Shown here: piece after piece, positions 33,064-43,090 of the stretch | Numbering within the stretch: position 1 is the stretch's first letter | How the letters are laid out: each line of letters opens with the position of its first letter | The notes under the pieces: generated by a model | Told to the model about the DNA's origin: nothing | The model's database searches: none | What the model saw: the letters and a program-made list of their open reading frames with translations, nothing else | Position numbers and translations under genes: made by a program | Origin: Gammaproteobacteria bacterium | Lineage (GTDB): Bacteria > Pseudomonadota > Gammaproteobacteria > Eutrophobiales > Eutrophobiaceae | Length of the DNA: 64,000 nt | NCBI GenBank assembly: GCA_003250975.1 | Contig: QKIY01000014.1 | Span: 1 to 64,000 of the forward strand | Direction of reading: 5' to 3'

Positions 33064-34731
33064 CTACTCTCCCGTTGAAAACACCAGCAACCCCAACCCG
33101 GCTATCCCGAGCACCCAAGTCAACAACGGCGCACCATTCAGCATAACAGGAGAGAACCCATCGAGCCCATAGATAATTGCGGCAGCCAATACAAACGTTG
33201 AACCGGTGATAGCCACCACCGTACGCCGGTTGGACCGGCGGATCTCATTCCGCAATTCATCTATGTCTTCCGACCGGGTCTGGAACTCAATACGGCCGTC
33301 CCTCAATCGTTCCATCAGGTCGATTGCCTTGCCCGGCAGTTCCGGTAGTCGGTCTAGCCAGTGGGGAATATTTTTCCTCGTGCCGCGGTAAAGACCCCTG
33401 AGACCCACCCGTTCACTCATCCAGCGTTCCATCAAGGGACGCGCCGTCTTCCAGATATCCAGTTCCGGATACAGCTGCCTGCCCATGCCCTCAATATTAA
33501 CCAGCGTCTTTTGCAGCAACAACAGTTGCGGCAGAATGACCATGCCGAACTGTCGCGCGGTCTGGAACAGCCGCAAAAGAAGAGTACCGAAGGAAATCTG
33601 CTGGATCGTGCGGTCGAACAAGGGCTCACACACCGTGCGAATCGCCATTTCAAATTCATCGACACGTGTCCCGCGCGGGACCCAACCGGATTCGACGTGC
33701 AGTTCAGCCACGCGCTGGTAGTCTCTGTCCAGGAAAGCGATAAAATTTTCCGCAAGGTAACGTTGATCAAACTCGCTTAGCGAGCTCGCGATCCCGAAAT
33801 CAACGAGCTGTATCACCGGTTGCTTGCCGTCGTCCGGCACAGAAACGAAGATATTGCCCGGATGCATGTCGGCATGAAAAAAACTGTCTCGGAATACCAT
33901 GGTGAAAAAGATCTCGACCCCCGATTCGGCCAGCCATTTTAGGTCGATCCCTGCAGCATTCAGCGAGGAGACATCACTCACGGGGATACCACTAATGTGC
34001 TCCATCACCATGACCCGGTCACAGGTCAACGGCCACTCGATGTCCGGGATGTGCAGCTTATCGGAACCCGCGAAGTTCCTGCGCAACTGGCAGGCATTGG
34101 CTGCCTCCCGCATGAAATCCAATTCAGCAAGGATTGTCTTGCGTAACTCCAGCACCACATTGGTAGGACGCAGACGCCTGCCGTCCTCGGAGTAACGTTC
34201 TGCCTGCCTAGCCAGAAACAGCATGAGTCCCAGGTCACGTTTAATCGTAACCTCGATATCAGGGCGCAGAACCTTGACGATCATCCTGCGGCCATCTTTC
34301 AGAGTGGCTGCATGCACCTGAGCGATGGAGGCGGAGGCCAGCGGTTTCTCGTTAAATTCCAAGAATAGTTCATCGATCGGTTTTTCAAACGCTTCTTCTA
34401 TGATCCTGCGGGCAACGACACCCGGGAAGGGAGGCACACTGTCTTGCAGGCTGGCGAGCTCGTCAGCCAAGTCCTCAGGCAACATATCCCGGCGCGTCGA
34501 CAATAACTGGCCGAGCTTGACGAAGACTGGCCCCAAGTCCTCCAGGGCGCGACGCAGGCGCTGGGCATGGGTCCCCTTTGCGCGGTTACCAAACCAGTTC
34601 CAGGGCAGTAGGTAAAAAAGGAATCGAACTGGACGAAATAGGTGGGTGGCAAAGACGATCTCATCGAGACCATGGCGGATCAGTATCCGCTGAATATTTA
34701 ACAACCTGAATAGTTCCCCAAAGCGACCCAT
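33064..34731 (-). CDS. ubiB: Ubiquinone biosynthesis kinase-like protein UbiB
   Basis: UbiB is an atypical kinase/ATPase needed for ubiquinone synthesis. The family KxGQ motif is at residues 72-75 (FVKLGQLLSTRRD), the modified nucleotide loop is LASASIAQVHAATL, the catalytic loop is HADMHPGNIFV and the metal loop is LVDFGIAS. Two C-terminal membrane helices (TVVAITGSTFVLAAAIIYG, PLLTWVLGIAGLGLLVF) anchor it. The length of 555 residues is normal. It lies three bases after ubiJ in the ubiE-ubiJ-ubiB operon. Confidence 0.96.
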   Translation of the reverse strand: MGRFGELFRLLNIQRILIRHGLDEIVFATHLFRPVRFLFYLLPWNWFGNRAKGTHAQRLRRALEDLGPVFVKLGQLLSTRRDMLPEDLADELASLQDSVPPFPGVVARRIIEEAFEKPIDELFLEFNEKPLASASIAQVHAATLKDGRRMIVKVLRPDIEVTIKRDLGLMLFLARQAERYSEDGRRLRPTNVVLELRKTILAELDFMREAANACQLRRNFAGSDKLHIPDIEWPLTCDRVMVMEHISGIPVSDVSSLNAAGIDLKWLAESGVEIFFTMVFRDSFFHADMHPGNIFVSVPDDGKQPVIQLVDFGIASSLSEFDQRYLAENFIAFLDRDYQRVAELHVESGWVPRGTRVDEFEMAIRTVCEPLFDRTIQQISFGTLLLRLFQTARQFGMVILPQLLLLQKTLVNIEGMGRQLYPELDIWKTARPLMERWMSERVGLRGLYRGTRKNIPHWLDRLPELPGKAIDLMERLRDGRIEFQTRSEDIDELRNEIRRSNRRTVVAITGSTFVLAAAIIYGLDGFSPVMLNGAPLLTWVLGIAGLGLLVFSTGE

Positions 34732-34734
34732 GAA

Positions 34735-35352
34735 TCAGGACTCTATCCCCGTTATATGTTTTTCCAGTCTCTCCACACGTTGCATCAAGCGTTCAGAATC
34801 ATTGCGCAATGCGCCCACCGCCTCGATGAACGAATTCACTTCTTCCTGCGCTGGCACGACCTCCCTTTCATAAAGCAGGTATTCACTGATATTCATTAGG
34901 GCAGTCTGCCGAACCTCACCGAAATAACCATACAGGGTCCTGAACAGCCGGCCGATTTGCCTGGCCGCCATATCGCCCGTCCAGCGGGACAGCTGTTCTT
35001 CCCAGTCGATATCGAGGTCCATTAAAAGCTGCTGGAAATCCTGGGCCAGTCCCACGTCGCCGTGGATCTTCATCTCGGCCGGAAGGCGGCCAGCGCCCGC
35101 CCGGCTCAACAACACGGAAACAAATGTCAACGGTCGGGCCGAAATCCGGACGTGCGGTTCACCAGCATAGTCGTCCAATATCAGGATCCCTTGGTCGCTA
35201 AACTGGACGACTGTGGTAATCTCTGGCCCTTCCACCTCCACGGCAGCGATCTTGCCGCGCATCGACCTTACTTTTTCTAGTGCCGCTGAATCCTCTTGTA
35301 ACAGGTTGTTTACCAGCGTTTGCAATTTTTTCCCGATCTTGATGGTTATCAT
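34735..35352 (-). CDS. ubiJ: Ubiquinone biosynthesis accessory factor UbiJ (SCP2 domain)
   Basis: UbiJ binds hydrophobic ubiquinone intermediates through an SCP2 domain and supports the Ubi metabolon. The SCP2-like fold spans residues about 1-110 (VEGPEITTVVQFSDQGILIL to MKIHGDVGLAQDFQQLL), followed by a helical tail. I start at the ATG at 35352 (MITIKIGKK), four bases after the ubiE stop. A GTG at 35373 would add seven residues overlapping ubiE. Gene order ubiE-ubiJ-ubiB supports the assignment. Confidence 0.9.
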   Translation of the reverse strand: MITIKIGKKLQTLVNNLLQEDSAALEKVRSMRGKIAAVEVEGPEITTVVQFSDQGILILDDYAGEPHVRISARPLTFVSVLLSRAGAGRLPAEMKIHGDVGLAQDFQQLLMDLDIDWEEQLSRWTGDMAARQIGRLFRTLYGYFGEVRQTALMNISEYLLYEREVVPAQEEVNSFIEAVGALRNDSERLMQRVERLEKHITGIES

Positions 35353-35356
35353 GCGA

Positions 35357-36103
35357 TCAAAGCTTCCAGGCACGGTGTATGGCGACCACGCCGCCGGTCA
35401 GGTTATGGTATGACACTCGGCTGTAACCGGCGTCTTCTATCATTCCCTTCAAGGCATCCTGGTCAGGATGCATGCGTATGGATTCAACCAGGTAACGGTA
35501 ACTGTCTTCGTCACCGGCAACGACCCTGCCCATGAAGGGGATGAGTCTGAAAGAATAGAGATCGTAAAGCCGTTTAAGGTATGGCAATACCACTGAAGAA
35601 AACTCGAGGATGATCAAGCAACCACCGAATTTCGTTTTCTCGTACATGGAACGCAGGGCGGCCTGCTTGTCCGTGATGTTGCGCAGGCCAAAGGCGATGG
35701 AGACACAATCGAAGTAATTGTCTGCAAAGGGTAGGCATTCGGCATTGGACTGTACATATTCCAGTCCCTGGACGATTCCCCTGTCTAGTAACTTGTTACG
35801 CCCCTCTTGCAACATGTCATGATTGATATCAGTAACCAGCACCAGCCCTTCATTACCGGTACGCTTGTGAAACAGGGCAGCCATGTCGCCGGTACCGCCG
35901 GCAACATCGAGCACCTTCTGGCCCTTCCTGACACCCGAGAGATGCACGGCAAAACGCTTCCAGAGGCGATGTGCCCCGAACGACATCAGGTCATTCATCA
36001 GATCATAACGGGACGCCACGGAAGAGAATACCTCTGCCACCAGCCGTGTCTTCTGGCCGGGAGGGACTCGCCGGAAACCAAAATCCGTTGTCATGTTACT
36101 CAT
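35357..36103 (-). CDS. ubiE: Ubiquinone/menaquinone C-methyltransferase UbiE
   Basis: UbiE methylates the benzoquinol (or demethylmenaquinol) ring using SAM. Family signatures are [23 protein letters not shown] motif [15 protein letters not shown], the post-motif [15 protein letters not shown], and C-terminal [11 protein letters not shown]. Length is 248 residues, close to E. coli (251). It is the first of the three ubi genes and starts nine bases after the DUF971 stop. Confidence 0.97.
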   Translation of the reverse strand: MSNMTTDFGFRRVPPGQKTRLVAEVFSSVASRYDLMNDLMSFGAHRLWKRFAVHLSGVRKGQKVLDVAGGTGDMAALFHKRTGNEGLVLVTDINHDMLQEGRNKLLDRGIVQGLEYVQSNAECLPFADNYFDCVSIAFGLRNITDKQAALRSMYEKTKFGGCLIILEFSSVVLPYLKRLYDLYSFRLIPFMGRVVAGDEDSYRYLVESIRMHPDQDALKGMIEDAGYSRVSYHNLTGGVVAIHRAWKL

Positions 36104-36111
36104 GGCCTTTG

Positions 36112-36468
36112 CTACCGAGAATGGCCTGCCTTTTTCAGTTTCTCAAGATACTCTGTCCAATATTTTTCCATATCTTTCCCCAGATCATACAGATATGTCC
36201 ATGAATAGATACCGGTATGATGTCCGTCATCAAACAGCAGTTTGACGGCATAATTCCCGACAGGCTCAATTGACTCAATGCCCACGCCCTGCTTGCCTAT
36301 CTGCAGGACCTCCTGCCCCGGACCATGGCCGCGCACGTCGGCAGACGGCGAATAGACCCGCAAGAATTCGCAACTGTATTCAAACTTATTGCCATCATCA
36401 AATTCAATTTCCAGCCGGCGTGATCGCTTGTGCAGATTTATGGCAACAGGTTTGGACGATTGACTCAT
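36112..36468 (-). CDS. DUF971 (GBBH-like N-terminal domain) protein
   Basis: This 118-residue single-domain protein resembles the N-terminal zinc-binding-like domain of gamma-butyrobetaine hydroxylase ([53 protein letters not shown]). The family often sits beside ubiE and hslU, as here. The function is unknown. I chose the ATG at 36468 ([10 protein letters not shown]). The frame is open to 36561, but that part overlaps hslU. Confidence 0.88.
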   Translation of the reverse strand: MSQSSKPVAINLHKRSRRLEIEFDDGNKFEYSCEFLRVYSPSADVRGHGPGQEVLQIGKQGVGIESIEPVGNYAVKLLFDDGHHTGIYSWTYLYDLGKDMEKYWTEYLEKLKKAGHSR

Positions 36469-36490
36469 CAGTATAAGGCCGGCGAAATGA

Positions 36491-37816
36491 TCAAAGAATA
36501 TAGCGTGCCAGATCCTGATCTTCTGCAAGGGCACCGAGTTTGCTATTAACGTACGCTGCATCGATCGTCACTCTCTCGCCGGTCTTGTCTGTTGCTTCAT
36601 AGGAAATGGATTCAAGCAGGCGTTCCATGACGGTATGCAAGCGCCGGGCGCCGATGTTTTCAGTACTCTCGTTGACCTGCCAGGCAATTTCGGCAATACG
36701 TGCGATCCCGTCTTTACTGAACTCAAGGGTCACACCTTCGGTGGCCATCAGCGCCGTATACTGTTCCGTGAGCGAGGCATCGGGCTCGGTCAGGATCCGG
36801 ACAAAATCATCTACGGTCAATGCATTAAGTTCGACGCGGATCGGGAGCCTGCCCTGCAGTTCCGGGATCAGGTCAGAAGGCCTTGCCAGGTGGAACGCAC
36901 CCGAGGCAATGAACAGGATATGATCCGTCTTAACCATGCCATACTTGGTGGTAACTGTGGAACCTTCCACCAGTGGCAGCAGGTCGCGCTGCACGCCCTC
37001 TCTGGAGACATCCGGTCCGCTGGTCTCGGAACGGCGTGTTACCTTGTCGATCTCATCAAGGAATACCAGGCCATTCTGCTCGGCATTTTTGATCGCCTGT
37101 GCCTTGATATCCTCTTCATTCACCATTTTTGCGGCCTCCTCCTCAGCCAGCAGCTTAAGGGCCTCCCTGACCTTCAGGGTACGCGTGGTCTTCTTGCCGC
37201 CAGAAATGTTCTGAAACATGTTCTGCAACTGGCTGGTCATCTCTTCCATGCCCGGAGGCGCCATAATTTCCACTCCGATTGATGGCATGTTTAACTCCAC
37301 TTCTATCTCCTTGTCATCCAACTTGCCTTCCCGCAACATGCTGCGGAACTTGGCGCGAGTTGTATTGATATCTTCAGTGCCGGTTTCCTCAAACGTGCGT
37401 GCCTTGGGTAACAGGATGTCCAGGATCCGCGCCTCTGCCGCATACTCTGCGCGGTCTTTGACCTTTGCCAGCTCGTTCTCGCGTGTCATCTTGATAGAGA
37501 CATCCACGAGATCGCGAATGATGGATTCCACGTCACGCCCTACATAGCCGACTTCGGTAAACTTAGTCGCCTCGATCTTGATGAAAGGTGCATTGGCAAG
37601 CTTAGCCAGCCGGCGCGCGATTTCGGTCTTGCCGACACCGGTCGGTCCGATCATGAGGATGTTCTTTGGCGTGATCTCGTTACGCAGTTCTTCCCTGACC
37701 TGCATTCTTCGCCAGCGGTTGCGAAGGGCGACAGCAACGGCGCGCTTGGCATCGTCCTGTCCAATTATGTGTTTATTCAGCTCGCTGACGATCTCTGATG
37801 GGGTTAACTCTGGCAT
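36491..37816 (-). CDS. hslU: ATP-dependent protease ATPase subunit HslU
   Basis: HslU is the AAA+ unfoldase ring of the HslUV protease. Walker A is GPTGVGKT (57-64), Walker B is [10 protein letters not shown], and the pore GYVG motif is [13 protein letters not shown]. The I-domain lies at about 110-240, and the C-terminal tail inserts into HslV ([10 protein letters not shown]). Length is 441 residues. It follows hslV with 26 bases between them. Confidence 0.97.
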   Translation of the reverse strand: MPELTPSEIVSELNKHIIGQDDAKRAVAVALRNRWRRMQVREELRNEITPKNILMIGPTGVGKTEIARRLAKLANAPFIKIEATKFTEVGYVGRDVESIIRDLVDVSIKMTRENELAKVKDRAEYAAEARILDILLPKARTFEETGTEDINTTRAKFRSMLREGKLDDKEIEVELNMPSIGVEIMAPPGMEEMTSQLQNMFQNISGGKKTTRTLKVREALKLLAEEEAAKMVNEEDIKAQAIKNAEQNGLVFLDEIDKVTRRSETSGPDVSREGVQRDLLPLVEGSTVTTKYGMVKTDHILFIASGAFHLARPSDLIPELQGRLPIRVELNALTVDDFVRILTEPDASLTEQYTALMATEGVTLEFSKDGIARIAEIAWQVNESTENIGARRLHTVMERLLESISYEATDKTGERVTIDAAYVNSKLGALAEDQDLARYIL

Positions 37817-37842
37817 AAAAAACTTCCGAAAAGATTAATTGA

Positions 37843-38385
37843 TTACTCGGCTGACAGATCATCAATCGTCAACGAATGATTGGTATAGATACAGATATCC
37901 GCGGCGATATTTAGAGCCTTTTCGACGATGTCACGGGCCGGTAACTCAGTATTCTGCAACAGGGCAAGTGCGGCAGACTTTGCAAATGCACCACCCGAAC
38001 CGATGGCCATTATATTGTCCTCTGGCTCGATGACATCACCGTTTCCCGAAATAATGAGCGAGGAATGTTTGTCTGCCACACATAACATGGCCTCGAGCCG
38101 CCGCAGGATCTTGTCACTGCGCCAATCCTTAGCGAGTTCGACGGCGGAACGCATCAAATTGCCTTGGTGCTTTTCCAGCTTGCCTTCAAACCGTTCGAAG
38201 AGGGTAAAGGCATCAGCGGTTCCACCTGCAAAACCGGCCAGTATCTGATCCTTGTAAAGGCGCCGGACCTTGCGCGCATTGCCCTTCATGACCGTATCAC
38301 CCAATGAGACCTGGCCATCACCCCCCATGGCCACGGCTTTACCTCGTCTCACGGAAAGGATGGTTGTACCTCTGAACTGCTGCAA
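37843..38385 (-). CDS. hslV: ATP-dependent protease proteolytic subunit HslV
   Basis: HslV is the threonine-peptidase core of HslUV, related to proteasome beta subunits. The mature enzyme would begin at the Thr of [20 protein letters not shown] after removal of a short propeptide (QQFRG). Later motifs are [17 protein letters not shown] and [18 protein letters not shown] start at a TTG at 38385 because AGGGAG lies seven bases upstream. A GTG/ATG-like start is not available in the right place, and the frame is open further upstream to 38418. Length is 180 residues. Confidence 0.93.
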   Translation of the reverse strand: MQQFRGTTILSVRRGKAVAMGGDGQVSLGDTVMKGNARKVRRLYKDQILAGFAGGTADAFTLFERFEGKLEKHQGNLMRSAVELAKDWRSDKILRRLEAMLCVADKHSSLIISGNGDVIEPEDNIMAIGSGGAFAKSAALALLQNTELPARDIVEKALNIAADICIYTNHSLTIDDLSAE

Positions 38386-38480
38386 ATGATTTCTCCCTGG
38401 TCGTTGTGGAAGCGGCATTGTACATAAGATTGTGCTGGGTCGGAAAAAAACAAGCCCCGGATAACAATTAATGGACGGGC

Positions 38481-39371
38481 CTATCTCTTCTTTGCCCGTG
38501 GATGGGCCTGATCGTAGACGCGTGCGAGGTGCTGGAAATCCAGGTGCGTATAGATCTGGGTGGTACTGATATCGGCATGCCCGAGGAGTTCCTGGACAGC
38601 CCTCAGATCGCCACTCGATTCCAGCAGGTGGCTGGCAAAAGAGTGTCGCAGCATATGGGGATGTACATTGGCCGGCAACCCCCGGCGTATAGCCCAGTGC
38701 CGCAGGCGTAGCTGCAGGGACCGGGCCGAAAGGCGGCCTCCGTTGCGGCTAGTGAATACGGCTGTCTCATCTGTGGCGGCCATGTCCTGCCGCAGTTGCA
38801 GCCAGTCTTTCAGAGCATCGATCGCGTAACGTCCGACGGGAATGGTGCGAGTCTTTTTCCCCTTGCCCGTCACCGTTACCAGTGCATCGCGCAGGTCCAA
38901 GTCACCAATATTCAGGCGGGTCAGCTCTGACACGCGCAGACCGGAGGAATACAGCAATTCCAGCATGGCCCGGTCCCGGACGGCCAGTGGGTCACTGTCA
39001 CTGATATTCAGTAACTGCGCCGCCTGATCGACATCCAGGGTCTTGGGTAATTTCCGGGCGGTCTTCGGCGCGCTCACCCCCTGCGCCGGATTATTCCGGC
39101 ATACGCCCGCATCTAGCAGGTAACGGTAAAAGGCGCGGATTGCGGAGAGCTGGCGTTGCAGTGACTTGCCTGCGATCCCCTGACGGAAGCGCGAGGCGAT
39201 AAACCCGCGCAACTGGCGACTGTCCATGGCCTGCCAGGATTCGATCCCCTGTTGCTGACAATGGCTGAGCAACAGCCCCAGGTCATGAGCATAGGCCCTT
39301 TGAGTGTGGACAGAAAGGTGCCTCAGGCGGGCGAGGAAATCATCGAGTTTTTTGCGGTCGGTATCCTTCAT
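38481..39371 (-). CDS. xerC: Tyrosine recombinase XerC
   Basis: XerC resolves chromosome dimers at dif with XerD. The N-terminal SAM-like core-binding domain is followed by a catalytic domain with the full set R146, K170, H239, R242, H265 and nucleophile Y274 ([35 protein letters not shown]). Length is 296 residues, as in E. coli (298). The dapF-DUF484-xerC order is the standard chromosomal setting, so this is the housekeeping recombinase, not a phage integrase. Confidence 0.95.
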   Translation of the reverse strand: MKDTDRKKLDDFLARLRHLSVHTQRAYAHDLGLLLSHCQQQGIESWQAMDSRQLRGFIASRFRQGIAGKSLQRQLSAIRAFYRYLLDAGVCRNNPAQGVSAPKTARKLPKTLDVDQAAQLLNISDSDPLAVRDRAMLELLYSSGLRVSELTRLNIGDLDLRDALVTVTGKGKKTRTIPVGRYAIDALKDWLQLRQDMAATDETAVFTSRNGGRLSARSLQLRLRHWAIRRGLPANVHPHMLRHSFASHLLESSGDLRAVQELLGHADISTTQIYTHLDFQHLARVYDQAHPRAKKR

Positions 39372-39406
39372 GTGGCTCGTGGACCAGCCGATACCCGCTC
39401 AGCGGT

Positions 39407-40117
39407 TCATTTCTCGACGATCCAGGGTTTGAGGATGAAACTGAGCACTTCCCCGAGGTTCGCGAGCAATTCTACGCCCATTCCGGGCTGGAAACGTTCC
39501 GGGTCGAAACTGGCGATCGAGAGAATACCGCTCCAGCCCTTGCCGTGCAGGGGCAGCATGATTGATGAGGCAATCTCGTTACCGTCATCACCAAACAGGA
39601 AGACCTGTTGTTGCTGCTTCATCCTGCCACACATTGGCTCCAGCTTATCGATTATGGTCTTGAAGAGGGCCTTTTCTTCAGCGTCACTGCCGGCAAACTC
39701 ATCCCCGCTGTAGGTATCGATAAAAGCGGGATCGGCGAACAAGCGTACTGCCACCTTGTCAGCATGGAAGTTTTTCATGAGGTTATCGTAAAGCGTGGAA
39801 AAAATATCCTTCGGTTCTGCTGCATCCATGAGCGTCAACGAGAGCTTGTGCATGCGACGGGCGAGTTCCTCGTTTTGCCGTGCAATCTCTATCAGTTCAT
39901 GCAGTTTTTGACGCGCATGCTGGTTTTGTTCGCGCAGAACCTGTACCTGGCGTTCAACCAGTGAAACGGCCACACCGCTGTCGATATGTGGTATTTCCAA
40001 CTGGCTCAACAAATCGATATGGTCGCGAAAAAAATCTGGATGCTTGCACAGGAATTCCACCACATCTTCGTCCGAGACCGGGGAGATGGTTGCATTGTTT
40101 TCTTTTTGCGTCGTCAT
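39407..40117 (-). CDS. DUF484 family GAF-like protein
   Basis: This 236-residue protein has a helical N-terminal part (VVEFLCKHPDFFRDHIDLLSQ, then a coiled coil around VERQVQVLREQNQHARQKLH) and a GAF-like C-terminal domain (MLPLHGKGWSGILSIASFDPERF). It is always encoded between dapF and xerC in gammaproteobacteria (YigA-type). The function is unknown. Its ATG overlaps the dapF stop as ATGA. Confidence 0.9.
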   Translation of the reverse strand: MTTQKENNATISPVSDEDVVEFLCKHPDFFRDHIDLLSQLEIPHIDSGVAVSLVERQVQVLREQNQHARQKLHELIEIARQNEELARRMHKLSLTLMDAAEPKDIFSTLYDNLMKNFHADKVAVRLFADPAFIDTYSGDEFAGSDAEEKALFKTIIDKLEPMCGRMKQQQQVFLFGDDGNEIASSIMLPLHGKGWSGILSIASFDPERFQPGMGVELLANLGEVLSFILKPWIVEK

Positions 40118-40944
40118 AGATTCAGCCGCCCTTCATATACAAAAGTCGCTGGCCCGGTTATGTACACGGGCTCACCCTCACCACGCCATGATACCAGTAA
40201 ATGGCCGCCGTTGAGAGCGACATTGACATTCTCATCCAGCTTTCCCTGAAGACATCCCGCAACAACCGCGGCGCAAGCGCCGCTGCCACAGGCCAACGTC
40301 TCGCCGGCACCACGCTCATAGACGCGCAGACGAATGTTCGCGGGGTCGATGATCTGCATGAAGCCGACATTCACCCCCTCGGGGAACATGGTATCCCGCT
40401 GGATCTTCGGCCCAAGCTCTCCGACCGGTGTTGTTAAAACGTCCTCGACGACCAACACGGCATGGGGATTACCCATGGAGACTGCCATGAATTCCAAAGA
40501 TTCACCTTCAATATTAATCTGGTAGCTCGATGCACGTTGCACAGCCTTCATTGGGATGTCCCCTGGTTCCAGGCGCGGGACACCCATATTGACACGCACC
40601 TGTCCGTCATCGAGCCGATGGAGTATCAGCAGACCGTTATAAGTTTCCGCCCTGATCTCCGGACTGGTTACTATGCCTCGATCATGAAGATAGGCAGCGA
40701 TACAACGCGCGCCATTACCGCATTGGGCGACTTCGCCACCATCGCTGTTATAAATACGATAATTGACATCAGCCCCGTCCCGTTGAGGCGGCCCTACCAG
40801 TAGGAGTTGATCGAAACCTACACCGAAATGGCGATCGGCAAGCTGCCTGATCTGCTCGGCCTTGAGTTCCACAGGTCCATCGAAGGTATTAATGACAATG
40901 AAATCATTACCGAGGCCGTGCATCTTTGTGAATGAAATTTCCAT
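40114..40944 (-). CDS. dapF: Diaminopimelate epimerase
   Basis: It converts LL- to meso-diaminopimelate for lysine and peptidoglycan synthesis. The two-base mechanism uses C75 (VAQCGNGARC) and C219 (TLACGSGACAAV), both present. The N-terminus MEISFTKMHGLGNDFIV is canonical. Length is 276 residues. It heads the dapF-DUF484-xerC group. Confidence 0.97.
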   Translation of the reverse strand: MEISFTKMHGLGNDFIVINTFDGPVELKAEQIRQLADRHFGVGFDQLLLVGPPQRDGADVNYRIYNSDGGEVAQCGNGARCIAAYLHDRGIVTSPEIRAETYNGLLILHRLDDGQVRVNMGVPRLEPGDIPMKAVQRASSYQINIEGESLEFMAVSMGNPHAVLVVEDVLTTPVGELGPKIQRDTMFPEGVNVGFMQIIDPANIRLRVYERGAGETLACGSGACAAVVAGCLQGKLDENVNVALNGGHLLVSWRGEGEPVYITGPATFVYEGRLNL

Positions 40945-41003
40945 GGGCGCCAGCTTACCCGCAGTTTACAGAGTTACAAGGAGGAAAAGTGTAATAAGCC
41001 GTT

Positions 41004-42122
41004 TTAATTCTGTTCAACACGGACCCCTTCAGGGATATGCACGGTGGATGTCGGGAAGGCGCATTCGGCCCCTTGGCCCTCTATTATCCCTATTATCCTC
41101 AGCAGCACATCCTGCTTGACCTCGTGATATTTCACCCAATCGGTTGTTTTGGTGTAAGCATAGATAAAGAAATCCAGCGAGGAGGCGGCAAACTTGTTGA
41201 AGTTCACTATCAGGGTTTTGTCAGTATCAATCTCCTCGTGTGACTGCAACATCTGTTTTACATCATTAACAATCACAGCCATCTTGGCGGCATCTGCGTA
41301 ACGAATGCCAATGGTTTCATAAATACGCCGATTGCTCATGCGTGAAGGATTTTCAACTGCGATGGTGTTAAAGATCGAATTGGGCAAGTACAGGGGACGC
41401 TTGTCAAACGTCCTGATAACAGTCAGGCGCCAGCCGATCACCTCAACGGTACCTTCAATATCCCTGTCTGGAGATCGAATCCAGTCACCCACCGAGAAAG
41501 GCCGGTCCAGATAGATCATCAATCCGCCAAAAAAGTTTGCCAGTAAATCGCGCGCGGCAAAACCCACGGCAATTCCGCCAATTCCACCGAAGGCCAGGAC
41601 ACCGGAAATGCTGTAACCCAGGGACTGCAATGCAACCAGAAACGCGGTGATAACGACCGAGACGCGCAATAGCTTGGCAATGGCATCGGCCGTGGTACGG
41701 TCATAGGATGGGTCCGCTTCCCGTTTGCTGTTGATGATATTCTCTTCAACATTGTAAATAAACTTGAAGAGGAACCAGGCAATGCAAAAGATTACGCCGA
41801 CCGTGCGTAAGGTGGGCACAGCCGAAAATATTGCGGCGTCTGTTTCTTTTCCCACTACATTCGCGGCCAGTGCAAAACCAAGCACCCAGATGAACAGACT
41901 CAGCGGGGATCTCAGCGATTCGAAAACCGCATCATCCCAGTTTGATCGTGTTTTCCTTGCCGCCTCGCGCAGCCTGATCAACACCCTCTTTGCAATAAAA
42001 CTCAGCAGGAGTGCAAGGAAGACGATGACAAACACCTGTATGACCCAGGTATCGAGATGCATGAATGACATCAGTTTTTCAAAGAATGTTTTTAATCCGG
42101 TAATAATTTCCATAAACGTCAT
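41004..42122 (-). CDS. Mechanosensitive ion channel of the MscS family
   Basis: Four to five membrane helices (WVIQVFVIVFLALLLSFIA, LFIWVLGFALAANVV, VGVIFCIAWFLFKFIYNVEE and others) precede the pore helix (GVLAFGGIGGIAVGFAARDLLANFFGGLMI). The MscS beta domain (PFSVGDWIRSPDRDIEGTVEVI) and C-terminal vestibule follow. It is 372 residues, longer than E. coli MscS (286), and closer to MscM/YbdG-like members. It should release solutes on osmotic downshock. It stands alone between dapF and the TraB/GumN gene. Confidence 0.9.
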   Translation of the reverse strand: MTFMEIITGLKTFFEKLMSFMHLDTWVIQVFVIVFLALLLSFIAKRVLIRLREAARKTRSNWDDAVFESLRSPLSLFIWVLGFALAANVVGKETDAAIFSAVPTLRTVGVIFCIAWFLFKFIYNVEENIINSKREADPSYDRTTADAIAKLLRVSVVITAFLVALQSLGYSISGVLAFGGIGGIAVGFAARDLLANFFGGLMIYLDRPFSVGDWIRSPDRDIEGTVEVIGWRLTVIRTFDKRPLYLPNSIFNTIAVENPSRMSNRRIYETIGIRYADAAKMAVIVNDVKQMLQSHEEIDTDKTLIVNFNKFAASSLDFFIYAYTKTTDWVKYHEVKQDVLLRIIGIIEGQGAECAFPTSTVHIPEGVRVEQN

Positions 42123-42142
42123 ATGGCCTATAAGTAAAATTT

Positions 42143-43090
42143 TTAATAAATGGCAGTTATCTTGTACCCCATACCCTCAAGCAATGCCAGTACGCCATCG
42201 TCACCCGGCAAATGCATGGCACCAATGGCAATAAAGGCATTACCTTCTTGCAGGATATCCTGCATACGTTCAACCATGCGATGATTCCTGTCTGTCAACA
42301 AACGTTTGATTAGTTCCTGATAAAGGCCCTCACTGGAAATCGTGTACTGGTTGCTATAGACATAAAGCCCCTGCATGTCCCGCTTGAGATAATAGGATTT
42401 CATTACTTCAAAGTCCTCTTCCAACATTTCGTAATGACAGACCGTATCGAGCAGCAACCTGAGCTGCGACTCTAGCGCCATGTCTCCGAAGATACCGCCC
42501 TGCTCCTCAAGTGTTTCCAGGGCGGTAACCTGCGCGCCGTTTTCCTGCGCTTTATTGAGCAGCTGCATATCCAGTGGCAATCCGCCATCCACTGGGTAAT
42601 TCATGATTAGGAACGCGGCCCATGGCTTGAGAAACAGGACCATTTCAGTGGTGTACTGGTATTCGGCAAGGATTTTCGCGGTCCGTTCAAACAAGTATTG
42701 ATCAATAAAATCCCGCAGGGTTGTGCCATCATTAAAAAACATTGTCTGTGAAAACGCCAATAACTGTTCCTCGTCCGGCAGGGCCTCCATGACAAAGGTT
42801 CTGGCCCCCAGCAATGCCTTGCGTACATCATCCGGTAATCTGGTTATCTCTGGGTCAGAAACATGGATCGTACCGAATACATAACTGGGTGACTGGCCTG
42901 ATTTGGAAATCTGCCACAAGATTGCATTTGAATATTCAAGGGGTTCTTCAAGAGTTTCCTGCGACATCTCCAGGGGTCGGCAATCATCCAGGCTAAGTTC
43001 TTCCGCCCTTGCCAGACAATTGAAGACCAGCAATGTAAGTGCAAGGAGAATGATATAAATGGATTTTATATGCTCAAACAGCTTCGTCAT
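42143..43090 (-). CDS. TraB/GumN family exported protein
   Basis: A signal peptide (IYIILLALTLLVFNCLARA) is followed by a TraB/GumN domain, a suspected metal-dependent hydrolase fold. It carries VFGTIHVSDPEI at the start (GTxH motif), a conserved EALPDEEQLLAFSQ region, ALETLEEQ and the C-terminal FIAIGAMHLPGDDGVLALL. The start is the ATG at 43090. A TTG lies two codons upstream, and both are within the end of nagZ. The substrate is unknown. Confidence 0.86.
   Translation of the reverse strand: MTKLFEHIKSIYIILLALTLLVFNCLARAEELSLDDCRPLEMSQETLEEPLEYSNAILWQISKSGQSPSYVFGTIHVSDPEITRLPDDVRKALLGARTFVMEALPDEEQLLAFSQTMFFNDGTTLRDFIDQYLFERTAKILAEYQYTTEMVLFLKPWAAFLIMNYPVDGGLPLDMQLLNKAQENGAQVTALETLEEQGGIFGDMALESQLRLLLDTVCHYEMLEEDFEVMKSYYLKRDMQGLYVYSNQYTISSEGLYQELIKRLLTDRNHRMVERMQDILQEGNAFIAIGAMHLPGDDGVLALLEGMGYKITAIY

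Noticed and set aside
32936-33172. Plus-strand ORF of 78 codons in the intergenic repeat
   Set aside because: It coincides with the repeat element and runs into the ubiB end; such ORFs are by-products of that element.
38425-38480. Intrinsic terminator after xerC on minus
   Set aside because: A T-rich run follows the stop, but the GCCC/GGGC stem is only about four base pairs with a large loop.
38481-39371. xerC as an integrase of a mobile element
   Set aside because: It sits in the standard dapF-DUF484-xerC arrangement with no attachment repeats or cargo genes.
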